This document shows positions 8,696 through 17,611 of a DNA stretch of 64,000 nt, in pieces. The notes under the pieces are model-generated. The model did no database searches. It was not told the origin of the DNA and saw only the letters and a list, made by a program, of their open reading frames with translations. Position numbers and translations under genes: made by a program. Location of the stretch: the NCBI GenBank assembly GCA_964470965.1, contig CAYYIS010000001.1:1-64000 (forward strand), given 5' to 3'. Numbering within the stretch: position 1 is the stretch's first letter; the number at the start of each line of letters is the position of its first letter. This stretch comes from CAYYIS01 sp964470965. Its GTDB lineage: Bacteria; JAAXHH01; JABIQT01.

Positions 8696-8722
8696 ATCTA
8701 AAACGTCGGCTGTATTAGATTT
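8694..8722 (+). other. AT-rich stem-loop at the end of the pst operon
   Basis: AAATCTAA (8694-8701) can pair with TTAGATTT (8715-8722) across a 13-base loop, directly at the last pstB stop. There is no run of T after it, so it is a weak candidate for an intrinsic terminator and may only stabilise the 3' end. Confidence 0.3.
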
Positions 8723-9100
8723 GGATGTTTTCTCCGTAACATAATCACAGGACATGCTAGAGAATTGACGCTCTCCCTATTCTGAATTGCGCAGATGCCC
8801 CATGCCCTCAACATGTTCACAGGCGTGACAAAATGGCGGCAAATGGTGGTGATCTCCGTCCGTGTGCCTGAGCAGATGCTTTCCCGCCCCATTAAGCCGG
8901 TCCCCTACATGATTGAACCAGAGATGGCCTCCCGTGCATTCAACGGAGTCCAGGCCACGACCAGATGGCGGTCGCCGACCGGGAAGACCACCTAGAGGCT
9001 GTGTTCGACTGTGCTGTCAGAATACGCTCAGAATATGCCAAGGTGTGCCGCCATAGCTTTAGCGCAGGTAAACTCGAGTGCGGGACCACACCATCGACCG
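8723..9100. other. Non-coding gap between convergent genes
   Basis: The pst operon and the acyl-CoA dehydrogenase gene converge here. The longest open frames (about 65-75 codons, plus strand from 8795 and 9011) have no recognisable motif or convincing ribosome site. I see nothing else. Confidence 0.5.
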
Positions 9101-10240
9101 TCACGCAAGAATATTACGCGAAATCACTATCCGCTGGGCTTCGGAGGTGCCTTCATAAATGGTGGTGATCCGCGCATCCCGGAAGTAACGTTCCACGTTG
9201 AAATCACGTATGAAGCCGTAGCCGCCATGAATCTGTAACGCCTCAGTCGCGATCCGGTTGGCGGCTTCCGATGCGTATAGCTTGGCCATGGCGGAGGCGG
9301 TAATGAAATCATCACCTTTGTCTTTTAGCCAGGCTGCTTTATACGTCAGTAGACGCGCTGCCTCCAGCTCCGTAGCCATATCCGCCAATTTAAACGCCAC
9401 AGCTTGAAATTCCGAGATAGGCTTGCCGAACTGCTGACGCTCCTTTGAATACTGGACCGCATCTTCATATGCCGCCTGCGCGATACCGAGCGCCTGGGCG
9501 GCAATACCGATGCGACCGCCGTTCAGGATCGTGAGCGCGATACTCAGGCCTTTGCCCTCTTCCCCCAAACGATTCGATTGCGGAACCCGGCAGTTGTCGT
9601 ACAGCAGCTCGCTGGTGTCGGAACCACGGATACCGAGCTTAAGTTCGTGGCGTCCCACAGAGAAACCGGGGGTGCCCTTCTCGACGATAATCATACTCAA
9701 CCCCTTGTGGCCGGCTTCCGGATCGGTCGATACCAGGACAAGACTGTAATCTGCGAACCCGCCGTTGGTGGCGAAGTTTTTCTTTCCATTGATGATGTAG
9801 TCGCTGCCGCTTTTTACCGCAGTGGTCCGGGTCGACCCCACATCCGTTCCGGCGCCCGGTTCGGACAGGGAAATACACGCCTGCGCTCGTCCGTCACCCA
9901 TGGGCGGCAGATAGGTTTTCCGCTGCGCTTGGTTACCGAATTTGTAGACTCCGTCCGAAAACAGGGAATTGTTGACCGAAACACACACGCCGGTTGATGC
10001 GCAGACCCTGGAGAATTCCTCGAGGACCAGCACATAGCTGATCGTGTCCAGCCCTGCCCCTCCGAATTCTTCCGGAATCATCATGGCCATGTAGCCCAAC
10101 TCTCCCAGTTCCTGAATCGTCTCCAGACGCACCGTTTCATTCTCATCGAGTTCTCTTGCGTAAGGTCTTAACTTCTCCTCCGCGATAGCGCGAGCGGCAT
10201 CGCGAATCAGGGTATGTTCTTCAGTCAGCGTAAATTCCAT
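9101..10240 (-). CDS. acyl-CoA dehydrogenase
   Basis: A 379-residue flavoprotein of the short-chain acyl-CoA dehydrogenase type, which introduces the alpha-beta double bond of acyl-CoA esters. The family order is visible: an N-terminal helical domain (MEFTLTEEHTLIRD), the FAD/substrate strand ACISLSEPGAGTD, then the C-terminal domain with QIHGGYGFIRDFNVERYFRD. The catalytic base is Glu363 in IYEGTSE, the position used in short- and medium-chain enzymes. The start follows a strong GGGAGGAAT ribosome site. A promoter with flanking inverted repeats lies upstream at 10312-10352. No electron-transfer flavoprotein or other beta-oxidation gene is adjacent, so the exact substrate cannot be stated. 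Confidence 0.95.
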   Translation of the reverse strand: MEFTLTEEHTLIRDAARAIAEEKLRPYARELDENETVRLETIQELGELGYMAMMIPEEFGGAGLDTISYVLVLEEFSRVCASTGVCVSVNNSLFSDGVYKFGNQAQRKTYLPPMGDGRAQACISLSEPGAGTDVGSTRTTAVKSGSDYIINGKKNFATNGGFADYSLVLVSTDPEAGHKGLSMIIVEKGTPGFSVGRHELKLGIRGSDTSELLYDNCRVPQSNRLGEEGKGLSIALTILNGGRIGIAAQALGIAQAAYEDAVQYSKERQQFGKPISEFQAVAFKLADMATELEAARLLTYKAAWLKDKGDDFITASAMAKLYASEAANRIATEALQIHGGYGFIRDFNVERYFRDARITTIYEGTSEAQRIVISRNILA

Positions 10241-10311
10241 GATTCCTCCCAGTATTCATCACTGCACAAAACACGTGAATCCAGCCACGTTTTAGTATGC
10301 CGTCTTTCATG

Positions 10312-10352
10312 CTATCACATTATATCAAATGTATTGTGATATCAAGTGATAG
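10312..10352 (-). promoter_or_regulatory. candidate sigma-70 promoter framed by a 7-bp inverted repeat
   Basis: Read on the minus strand, TTGATA (10340-10345) and a perfect TATAAT (10319-10324) are separated by 15 bases, slightly short of ideal. CTATCAC at 10312-10318 and GTGATAG at 10346-10352 form an inverted repeat that encloses both elements, as an operator for a dimeric repressor might. The acyl-CoA dehydrogenase start lies about 70 bases downstream. TetR-type repressors often control such genes, but none is encoded nearby. Confidence 0.5.
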
Positions 10353-10838
10353 TTGACGGGGAACGTGGAGGTAGGTATGAAGACGGCTGATGCCTGATGA
10401 ATGAGGGTTAGTGAACCCGTAACATGAAAACGAACTATGTTGACACCCAAGTTAATCTAAACGCCTGAATGTTTGACGAAAATCAGGATGGTATTTCGAA
10501 GGACATGCCCTTTCAAATTAAGCGATCGGGGCACAGGCAACCGGAGGTGACGGAATTCTATGAGGCAACGAAAGAGTGATGGTTGTCCTGCAACAATAGG
10601 GGATACATCTGGCTCGTTTCGAGTTGTTGCTGGCAGATCTAGACGGAGGCCGGAGAGGACGCCGTGGTGTTGTTCCCGGGGTGGGATCCAGCTATTTTTT
10701 TGAGGACCGGTTGGTTTACTCGTATTCTCAGGGGTACAGAGAGATTCCCGGTTGCGTGATTTCTGGTGATATATTAGATTTTATTCGTCAAAGAACCAGA
10801 AACTGTCATCTATAATGCAACAAAGAAGGAGCCCTGCC
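10353..10838. other. Intergenic region between divergent genes
   Basis: I find no convincing gene. A plus-strand frame from about 10624 (63 codons) runs into the next start but has no recognisable motif. A 17-base word at 10513-10529 recurs exactly at 36573-36589 in another intergenic region. Confidence 0.45.
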
Positions 10839-11531
10839 ATGTCCCTTACCTACCGATATATCGGTCATGCCACGCACTTATTCGGCATCAACGGTGCTAC
10901 CGTTCTCGTAGATCCGTTTTTCACAAGCAACCCGGTAACCGATGTCTCAGCCGACGATGTAGATCCCAACTATATTCTTCTGACCCATGGACACTTCGAT
11001 CACATTGAGGACACTGTCGCTATCGCGCACCGCACCGGCGCTAAGGTGATCGCCAACTTTGAGATCGTTAACTGGCTTAAAGCACAGGGCTTACCCGAGG
11101 AGCAGACGCATCCGCAGCATATCGGAGGTGGTTCCCAACAGGAATTCGGCTATTTGAAGCTCACCATTGCCTTTCATGGATCCGGCCTCCCGGACGGCTC
11201 CTACGGTGGCATGCCCGCCGGCATCCTGATCGACACCAAGGACGGCCAGCGGATCTATATTGCCGGGGATACCGCGTTGTTCAGCGATATGCAGCTGTAC
11301 AGGGGCGCGGAGCTGTTCATCGTCCCGATCGGCGACAACTTTACCATGGGTCCGGACGACGCACTGCAGGCAGTGAAGATTGTGGCTCCGAAAGACGTGG
11401 TTCCGTGCCATTACAATACCTGGCCGCTGATCGAACAGAATGGTAATGCCTGGGCCGATCGTGTGGTCCGCGAGGTACCGGGCACAAATGTCCATCCACT
11501 GCCCCCTGGCGGGATTCTGGAACTGGTCTAA
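10839..11531 (+). CDS. UPF0173-type metal-dependent hydrolase (metallo-beta-lactamase fold)
   Basis: I choose ATG 10839, 8 bases after AAGGAG, giving 230 residues; ATG 10815 would add eight residues that include the ribosome site. The product has the metallo-beta-lactamase motif THGHFDHIED with preceding strand and DPFF loop, then IAGDTALFSDM and VPCHYNTWP, which supply the remaining metal ligands. Length and order match the UPF0173/YtkL group of soluble hydrolases, whose natural substrates are generally unknown. It is followed after 124 bases by an NHL-repeat gene on the same strand. Confidence 0.93.
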   Translation: MSLTYRYIGHATHLFGINGATVLVDPFFTSNPVTDVSADDVDPNYILLTHGHFDHIEDTVAIAHRTGAKVIANFEIVNWLKAQGLPEEQTHPQHIGGGSQQEFGYLKLTIAFHGSGLPDGSYGGMPAGILIDTKDGQRIYIAGDTALFSDMQLYRGAELFIVPIGDNFTMGPDDALQAVKIVAPKDVVPCHYNTWPLIEQNGNAWADRVVREVPGTNVHPLPPGGILELV

Positions 11532-11655
11532 GGATTGGTGGTATTGCGGGCGGACAGTGCGTCGATGCGCGGGAGCCTGGCTGTCACCCAAATTCTGGCC
11601 ATACGGAATCGATCCGAATCGGCGTACGAGGACGCAACGAGAGGAGACAGTAAGC

Positions 11656-12810
11656 GTGTTTATTCAAATTTCAAAGTGCGCAGTGCTTATCAGCATCGTG
11701 CTGGTATCGTCCGGCTGTGCTGTCGAACCTGAAGGGCCGGAGGGAGTGGCTGTGCCCGTCGGCAACCCGATCACTGGAGAAGGTTTGCCGAATCCGACCC
11801 CGAACGTTACCGCCAACTGGGGCATTCTGCCCAAGGGGAGGGTGTGGGGCTCGACGGCCGGGATTGATGTAGATCCCATCGACGGGCATATCTGGGCTTA
11901 TGAGCGCTGCAGCGCGGGTAATTTCGGTGCCGGGGTTCCCGTCAACTGTGACAACAACCCGGTGGCCCCGATCTTCAAATTCGACCGAAACACCGGTGAA
12001 GTACTGGCCAATTTCGGTGGTGGCATCATGGTAACTCCTCACGGGATTCATGTGGACGCTGAAGGCAACGTGTGGGTAACGGACTTCGCAGGGAACGCTG
12101 ACGGAACCAAAGGGCATCAGGTCCACAAGTTCGGTCCCGAAGGTGAGCTGCTGATGAGCCTCGGCACCGCAGGGCAAAAGGGCAGCGGACCGAATCAGTT
12201 TAACCAGCCCAACGACGTGATAACCGCACCGGACGGGAGCATCTTCGTTGCCGATGGTCACAACGGTCAGAGTATGACGACCTACCAGGCGATGGAGGAA
12301 GGACGGGAGGCCGGGTACACCGCGCGCATCCTGAAGTTTTCGCCCGACGGAACTTTCATAAAAGAGTGGGGCCGGATTGGTTTGCAGCACGGTGAGTTCA
12401 GGACACCGCACGCGCTGGCTTTCGATTCCCAGGGACGTCTCTGGATAGCGGATCGGGGTAATCATCGTCTCGAGATCTTCGACCAGGAGGGTAACTATCT
12501 CGAATCACGTTACATGTACGGACGTATCAGTGGGATTTTTATCAAAGATGACATGGTATACGCGATAGACTCCGAATCGGCCCCGACTAACCATCCGAAC
12601 TGGCGGAACGGGGTCCGTATCGGACCGGTGGACGGGGACTACATCGTCGGGTTCATTCCGCCATTCGAACGTGAGAGCAGGCTCTATCAGGGTACAGCGG
12701 GTGAGGGAGTGGCGGTCGATGCGGACGGTAACGTGTACGCTGCGGAAGGGCCGAATTCACTGGCCCAAGCCGGAGGCGCGTTTACCAGGTATTCGGTAGC
12801 AAAGCAGTAG
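11656..12810 (+). CDS. exported NHL-repeat beta-propeller protein
   Basis: GTG 11656 follows GAGGAG by 9 bases and gives 384 residues. The N-terminus is a signal peptide ending in VLVSSGCAV, which may be a lipoprotein site although Ser rather than Leu occupies -3. The rest repeats a pattern of about 45-60 residues: a strand with VDxxGNVWVTD, DGSIFVADGHN, DSQGRLWIADRGNHR and DADGNVYAAE. This is the NHL-repeat signature also seen in peptidylglycine lyase-like and streptogramin-lyase-like proteins. The fold is well supported, but no enzyme activity can be assigned; it could bind ligands or protein at the cell surface. Confidence 0.88.
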   Translation: MFIQISKCAVLISIVLVSSGCAVEPEGPEGVAVPVGNPITGEGLPNPTPNVTANWGILPKGRVWGSTAGIDVDPIDGHIWAYERCSAGNFGAGVPVNCDNNPVAPIFKFDRNTGEVLANFGGGIMVTPHGIHVDAEGNVWVTDFAGNADGTKGHQVHKFGPEGELLMSLGTAGQKGSGPNQFNQPNDVITAPDGSIFVADGHNGQSMTTYQAMEEGREAGYTARILKFSPDGTFIKEWGRIGLQHGEFRTPHALAFDSQGRLWIADRGNHRLEIFDQEGNYLESRYMYGRISGIFIKDDMVYAIDSESAPTNHPNWRNGVRIGPVDGDYIVGFIPPFERESRLYQGTAGEGVAVDADGNVYAAEGPNSLAQAGGAFTRYSVAKQ

Positions 12811-12856
12811 CGAAAACAGGTGCACATTCAAACAATTTGAAGAAAGGTACTCGTCA

Positions 12857-13900
12857 ATGACGGCCTTTACGTCAACGTATTTAGAACAGTTAACCACACA
12901 AATTTTCCAAGCAGCCTCCGTTCCTTCCGACGAGGCTGCACTTATCGCCCGGGAGTTGGTCTATGCCAATCTGCTGGGTATGGATTCCCATGGCGTTATC
13001 CGTATCCCCCAATATATGGAATACATTGACAACGCCGAGATCGTCCCGGGTGCCCCGACGACCGTAAAAAAGGAAACGCCGACCACGGCGATCGTAGACG
13101 GCGGCGATAATTTCGGCCAGGTGGTGGCGTTTCGTGCGTTGGACCTGGCGGTGAAAAAGGCGCGCGAACAGAACATCAGTTGCGTGCTTGCACAGCGCTG
13201 TAACCACGTGGGCAGGCTGGGCTCCTACCCGCAGAGAGCAGCCGACCAGGAGATGATCGCACTGGCACTGGCTACCTGGCCATCGTACGGTCACCATGTG
13301 GCGCCCTTCGGCGCCAGGGAAGGACGCCTGTCCACGAATCCTATCGCCTATGGAGCACCCACCGGTGGTGATCCCCTCCTCTCCGATTTTGCTACCAGTG
13401 TCCTCTCCGAGGGTAGAATCCGGGTGGCGCTGCATTCGGACCAACCGCTTCCGGAGAATACCATCGTCGATGCGCAGGGCAAGGCCACATGCGATCCCGC
13501 CGGCTTCTACGGTCCGCCAGGCGGTGCTATCCTGCCGTTCGGCGGTCCTGTCGGGTACAAAGGGTATGCGCTCAGCCTGCTCGTTGAAATCCTGGGCGGT
13601 ACGCTGGCGGGCAGCGTCGTCGATGATCCCGGTCGTCTCGGGAACGGTCTCTGCCTGATCGTGATTAACCCGGCAGCGTTTACGCCTCTAGGGGATTTCA
13701 AGCAATTGATGGAGGGGGTAGGCGCCTACATGAAATCAGCGGCCCCGGCCGAGGGCTTCGAAGAGGTCATGCTGCCGGGTGAGAAGGAATTTCAGACGGT
13801 GGCCCGGAGAAAGGCGGAAGGCATTCCTTTAGCGAATACGACCTGGGAACAGATTTCGGAGGTTGCAGAGAGACTGGGCGTACCGACAAAAAAGGAGTAG
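12857..13900 (+). CDS. malate/L-lactate dehydrogenase family oxidoreductase (Ldh2 type)
   Basis: A 347-residue NAD(P)-dependent dehydrogenase of the YlbC/ComC/Ldh2 family, unrelated in fold to classical lactate dehydrogenase. It has the N-terminal helical region, the catalytic-region motif LGMDSHGVIRIPQY (H45), CNHVGRLGSY, and the dinucleotide-site stretch PIAYGAPTG. Family members oxidise or reduce 2-hydroxy acids such as malate, lactate, ureidoglycolate or sulfolactate. The sequence alone does not tell which. A modest AAAGG ribosome site precedes the ATG. Confidence 0.93.
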   Translation: MTAFTSTYLEQLTTQIFQAASVPSDEAALIARELVYANLLGMDSHGVIRIPQYMEYIDNAEIVPGAPTTVKKETPTTAIVDGGDNFGQVVAFRALDLAVKKAREQNISCVLAQRCNHVGRLGSYPQRAADQEMIALALATWPSYGHHVAPFGAREGRLSTNPIAYGAPTGGDPLLSDFATSVLSEGRIRVALHSDQPLPENTIVDAQGKATCDPAGFYGPPGGAILPFGGPVGYKGYALSLLVEILGGTLAGSVVDDPGRLGNGLCLIVINPAAFTPLGDFKQLMEGVGAYMKSAAPAEGFEEVMLPGEKEFQTVARRKAEGIPLANTTWEQISEVAERLGVPTKKE

Positions 13901-14018
13901 ACGGGACCAACCGCCTTGTCAAAAACGGTGGTGGGAGCGATGCCGACCCGAACGAAACGGTAGACAAAATTGAGATAGCCTACCCTGTACACGATACGCC
14001 GATGAACGATCCGTTTAT

Positions 14019-15713
14019 TTAATCCAGTCCCACGATCCGCCCCTTGTCATCCAGATCGATTCGCATGGCGGCTGGGCTGGAAGGCAGGCCGGGCATCGTC
14101 ATGATTTCACCGCAGAGCGGATACAGGAAACCGGCACCGGCGGACAGGCGAATGTCGAGGACCGGCAGCTCATAGCCGGTAGGGCTACCCTTGAGGGCAG
14201 GATTATGAGATAGCGAGTACTGTGTTTTTGCCATACAGACCGGTAGGTGTTCAAATCCGAGCTTCCGGTAGCGTCTGATTTTCCGTCGGGCCGCGGATTC
14301 GTAAATGACCGACTCTGCCCCGTACACTTTTTTGGCGATCGTTTCGATCTTTTCTTCTATCGAGATGTCCAGGGGATACAGGAACCGGAATGCTCCTGGC
14401 TGCTCCGCTGCGCGTACCACTGCCTCCGCCAGCGCCCTGCCGCCTTCACCACCTTGCGCCCACACCTCACTGATGGCGATGTCCGCGGCGCCTGCCTCGC
14501 GGGCGATACGGGTTACTTCCTCGATTTCACGGTCCGTATCCGTCCCGAAACGGTTGATAGCCACAACGACCGGTATACCGAACAGGCGTGCGTTTTCGAG
14601 CTGTTTGATCAGGTTTCGGCTGCCCGTCTGCAAAGCTTCTATGTTTTCTTCGAAGAGGGCCGGATCAAGCGGTTTTCCGGGGATAATTTTGAATTTACCG
14701 CTATGCGCTTTCAACGACCGGACGGTACATACCATGACCGCCGCATCCGGTATAAGTCCGCTTGCTCGGCATTTGATGTCACAGAATTTCTCCAGCCCCA
14801 GGTCTGCGCCGAACCCTGCCTCGGTTACCACATATTCGTTGGTGGTGAGTGCCAGTCGGTCCGCCAGGATGGAGCTGCACCCATGGGCGATGTTGCCGAA
14901 CGGTCCTGCATGCACGAGCGCCGGTCCTGCTTCTAGCGTCTGGATCAGATTGGGTTTGATCGCGTCCTTGAGCAGCACAGCCATTGCGCCGCCGGCATGC
15001 AGGTCATTTGCTGTGATCGTTTTATTGTTGAAGGTATAACCGACGATCACACGCGCCAGGCGTTCTCTCAGGTCTTTCAGGTCTGTGGTCAAGGCAAGGA
15101 CCGCCATCACTTCCGAAGCGGCGGTGATGTCGAACGAAGCCTCCCTCGCGGGCCCGGTCGTTTTGCCGCCCAGGCCGATGACCGTATGCCGAAGAGGGCG
15201 GTCCAGTACGTCCAGGACCCGGTTCCAGGTTATGCTGGACGGGTCCAGGTCCAGCTTATTGCCGTGCATCATATGGCCGTCGGTCATGGCCGCTAGAAGG
15301 TTGTGCGCCAGAGACACTGCATGAAAGTCGCCCGTAAAGTGCAGGTTAAGATCTTCCATGGGCACAACCTGGGCGTACCCGCCACCCGCGGCTCCGCCCT
15401 TGATGCCGAAAACCGGTCCCAGTGAAGGCTGCCGAATCGTAGGCATCGCCCTTTTTCCGATAGTCTGTAATCCCTGAGCCAGCCCGACAGTGGTGACCGT
15501 CTTCCCTTCTCCCAAAGGCGTCGGTGTCATGGCCGTTACGACGATATATTTGCCTTTGGGCCGATCTTCAAGGCGTGTAATGGCCTCCAGAGACACCTTT
15601 GCCTTGTATTGTCCGTACAGTTCCAGTTCGTCCTGTAACAGTCCCAGATCGTCCGCGATGTCCGCGATCGGCCGTAGGTGCGCTTGCTGTGCAATATCAA
15701 GATCTGATGGCAT
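14019..15713 (-). CDS. fhs: formate--tetrahydrofolate ligase
   Basis: This enzyme makes 10-formyl-tetrahydrofolate from formate, THF and ATP. The 564-residue length and the P-loop TPLGEGKTVTTVG (65-77) are diagnostic, as are SLGPVFGIKGGAAGGGYAQV, the stretch DLNLHFTGDFHAV and the C-terminal MTMPGLPSSPAA. It can feed purine synthesis or C1 assimilation. A dimethylglycine dehydrogenase-type gene at 24.9 kb is another potential source of THF-bound C1 units in this window. AAGGGA lies about 14 bases before the ATG. Confidence 0.97.
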   Translation of the reverse strand: MPSDLDIAQQAHLRPIADIADDLGLLQDELELYGQYKAKVSLEAITRLEDRPKGKYIVVTAMTPTPLGEGKTVTTVGLAQGLQTIGKRAMPTIRQPSLGPVFGIKGGAAGGGYAQVVPMEDLNLHFTGDFHAVSLAHNLLAAMTDGHMMHGNKLDLDPSSITWNRVLDVLDRPLRHTVIGLGGKTTGPAREASFDITAASEVMAVLALTTDLKDLRERLARVIVGYTFNNKTITANDLHAGGAMAVLLKDAIKPNLIQTLEAGPALVHAGPFGNIAHGCSSILADRLALTTNEYVVTEAGFGADLGLEKFCDIKCRASGLIPDAAVMVCTVRSLKAHSGKFKIIPGKPLDPALFEENIEALQTGSRNLIKQLENARLFGIPVVVAINRFGTDTDREIEEVTRIAREAGAADIAISEVWAQGGEGGRALAEAVVRAAEQPGAFRFLYPLDISIEEKIETIAKKVYGAESVIYESAARRKIRRYRKLGFEHLPVCMAKTQYSLSHNPALKGSPTGYELPVLDIRLSAGAGFLYPLCGEIMTMPGLPSSPAAMRIDLDDKGRIVGLD

Positions 15714-15791
15714 AAATGTTATATGGTCCCTTAAGCGTTATAAAAGTTTCATTATGTACCATATAATAAACAGGCAGGAAGGTTGTGACAA

Positions 15792-16664
15792 TTAATTTCT
15801 CGAACTGAACCGGATACCGACTGTTTTCCATGCCTTTACCGTACGTCCCTGGAAAGTAGCGGGGTTGAACGAGGAGTCATACAAGGCTTTGAGAGCGATA
15901 GCGTCAAGTTCAGTATAGCCCGTAGATTCGGTGATATTGGCATCGACTACCTCGCCGAATTCGTTGATCAGTACGCGGAACCGGACCCAGTCGGATTCCA
16001 CTTTTTTATACTTCTTCGGCTTGTTCGGCATTCGAATACGCCGGAAGCTGGGAGGCGTGTCGTAACGCCATGCGCCGGGCAACCCGTCCCCACCGCCCCC
16101 GCCGCCGGCGCCGATGCCGCCGCCAATGCCACCGTCGCCCTGGGCGTCGCCCCCGGCGTCGGTGAGGCCCGATTGATCCAGGGAATCCGCTTCAGCAGCT
16201 TCCGCCAGCGCCAGATCCTTCTCCATCTCTTCCTGATTCGCGATTGTCATTTCTTCCTCGATCATGATATCGTCCACAGGCACAGGAATACCCACTTTTA
16301 CGGGTATTGGTGTACCTCTGCTAAGAATATCCTCCCCCGGGTCCGGCGGAGGATCCCCGCCTGTTTTCTGAGCTCCACCCGCGCCCCCGCTCTGGTCAGA
16401 TGTAATGAGCTCCGAGATATCGATCAGATCCATGGCTTTAGGATAAGGCCGCAGCGTCATCCGCACCTCATCGCCCCATGCGATCATCCCGAAGACAATG
16501 TAGCCGCCGATTATGGAGAAATGGATCAATGCTGCGAGCCAGGCGCCGGTACACAGTACCCTACGTGAATACCGTTTTAAGGGATGGGGCACCAGGTCGA
16601 AGAGATCCAGCTGTTCAAACAGCTTGATGAGAGGCTGGACGGTTTTTTGGAAGAAGACATGCAT
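15792..16664 (-). CDS. TonB-family energy transducer, second of a pair
   Basis: A 290-residue protein with an N-terminal cytoplasmic stretch, one membrane helix around residues 38-62 (LAALIHFSIIGGYIVFG), a long Pro/Gly/acidic periplasmic linker with GAGGGGGG, and a C-terminal TonB-like domain (WVRFRVLINEFGEVVDANI, LKALYDSSFNPATFQGRTV). TonB proteins carry proton-motive-force energy to outer-membrane receptors. It starts 16 bases downstream of another TonB-like gene, so the two are probably co-transcribed. No ExbB, ExbD or receptor gene is adjacent. The YVxF-type end of classical TonB is not obvious; the last residues are IRFSSRN. Confidence 0.8.
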   Translation of the reverse strand: MHVFFQKTVQPLIKLFEQLDLFDLVPHPLKRYSRRVLCTGAWLAALIHFSIIGGYIVFGMIAWGDEVRMTLRPYPKAMDLIDISELITSDQSGGAGGAQKTGGDPPPDPGEDILSRGTPIPVKVGIPVPVDDIMIEEEMTIANQEEMEKDLALAEAAEADSLDQSGLTDAGGDAQGDGGIGGGIGAGGGGGGDGLPGAWRYDTPPSFRRIRMPNKPKKYKKVESDWVRFRVLINEFGEVVDANITESTGYTELDAIALKALYDSSFNPATFQGRTVKAWKTVGIRFSSRN

Positions 16665-16680
16665 ATTTTAAGTAGCTGGA

Positions 16681-17406
16681 TTAATTGGCATCTAACTGAA
16701 ACAGAACCGGAACGCTGAACCACATGGCCAGCGGTCTGCCATCCCGTTGTGCCGGGATAAAACGCCATTGCTTCGCCGCGGTGATGGCGGCTTCGTCACA
16801 CCCGGTGTTGCCCAGGGATTTGACGACTTTCGTGTCTGTGACATAACCAGATTCATCGATGAAAACAGATAAAATGACCACGCCTTCAACACCGGTTATT
16901 TTTGCGATACGGGGATATTCAGGCTCTACGCGTTTGAGCCATCGCGGTTTTGCATCTACCCGGTCGCCGCCATCCTCCTTCTCCGCTGGCATGCCGGATT
17001 CCCCTTTGCCGCCTGTGGCGCTGCCCCTTTTACCAGGCCCTCCCATAGCGGTTGTCGCCGCTATTATCTGGATCTCATGTTCCGGGGCCGGATCCGTATC
17101 GGCCATCAGGCTGTCGACAGCCATCCAGTCCGGTACAGGAAATATCTCGCTCAACGGCCGCGGCGGTTCTTCCGTCGTCGGTTTTTGCTCCGGCGGAAGC
17201 AGAAACGGCGCACTCTCAGGTACGTTATCGGGCATGTCCAGGTTCATGATGTCCGTGTAAGGTAACAGACGCACCGGCAGTTGGTTCCCTACAGTTTGGA
17301 ACGTGGCCCAACGTAAAACAGCGGAGGCCAGTGCGATGTGAAACACGAACGCAGAGGCAATGGCGATCGAAAAATAACGCTGGTAAATCTGGCTTAATTC
17401 ATGCAT
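16681..17406 (-). CDS. TonB-family energy transducer, first of a pair
   Basis: A 241-residue protein with one N-terminal membrane helix (about residues 14-35), a Pro-rich region with repeated PP and EP pairs, and a clear TonB C-terminal domain: VEPEYPRIAKITGVEGVVIL, VDTKVVKSLG-type strand, AAKQWRFIPAQRDGRPLAMWFSVPVLF. The sequence PEYP and the AxxWRFxPA motif are family hallmarks. It lies immediately upstream of the second tonB-like gene. The pair may serve different receptors or form a mixed complex; receptors and ExbB/ExbD must be encoded elsewhere. Confidence 0.9.
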   Translation of the reverse strand: MHELSQIYQRYFSIAIASAFVFHIALASAVLRWATFQTVGNQLPVRLLPYTDIMNLDMPDNVPESAPFLLPPEQKPTTEEPPRPLSEIFPVPDWMAVDSLMADTDPAPEHEIQIIAATTAMGGPGKRGSATGGKGESGMPAEKEDGGDRVDAKPRWLKRVEPEYPRIAKITGVEGVVILSVFIDESGYVTDTKVVKSLGNTGCDEAAITAAKQWRFIPAQRDGRPLAMWFSVPVLFQLDAN

Positions 17407-17537
17407 AATAGGACTATGTACGTGACCTGTGCCGAAATCATACCTTGCACTCTGTCAGAATTAAACAACCTGCGCCTGGACATGGTGTCAAGGTGTTTAT
17501 ATCTTTGAAGATACACTCCTATATTATGGGAGAACGC

Positions 17538-17567
17538 TTGACAACGCGAATAGGTTCTCGGTATTCA
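17538..17567 (+). promoter_or_regulatory. candidate sigma-70 promoter before the threonine dehydratase-like gene
   Basis: A perfect -35 TTGACA (17538-17543) is followed after 18 bases by TATTCA (17562-17567), 44 bases before the ATG at 17612. The -10 is imperfect, so this is only a candidate. Confidence 0.35.
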
Positions 17568-17611
17568 TCAGTACAGACCCGATGAGTCGTGATCATGTGT
17601 GGGCGTAAATC

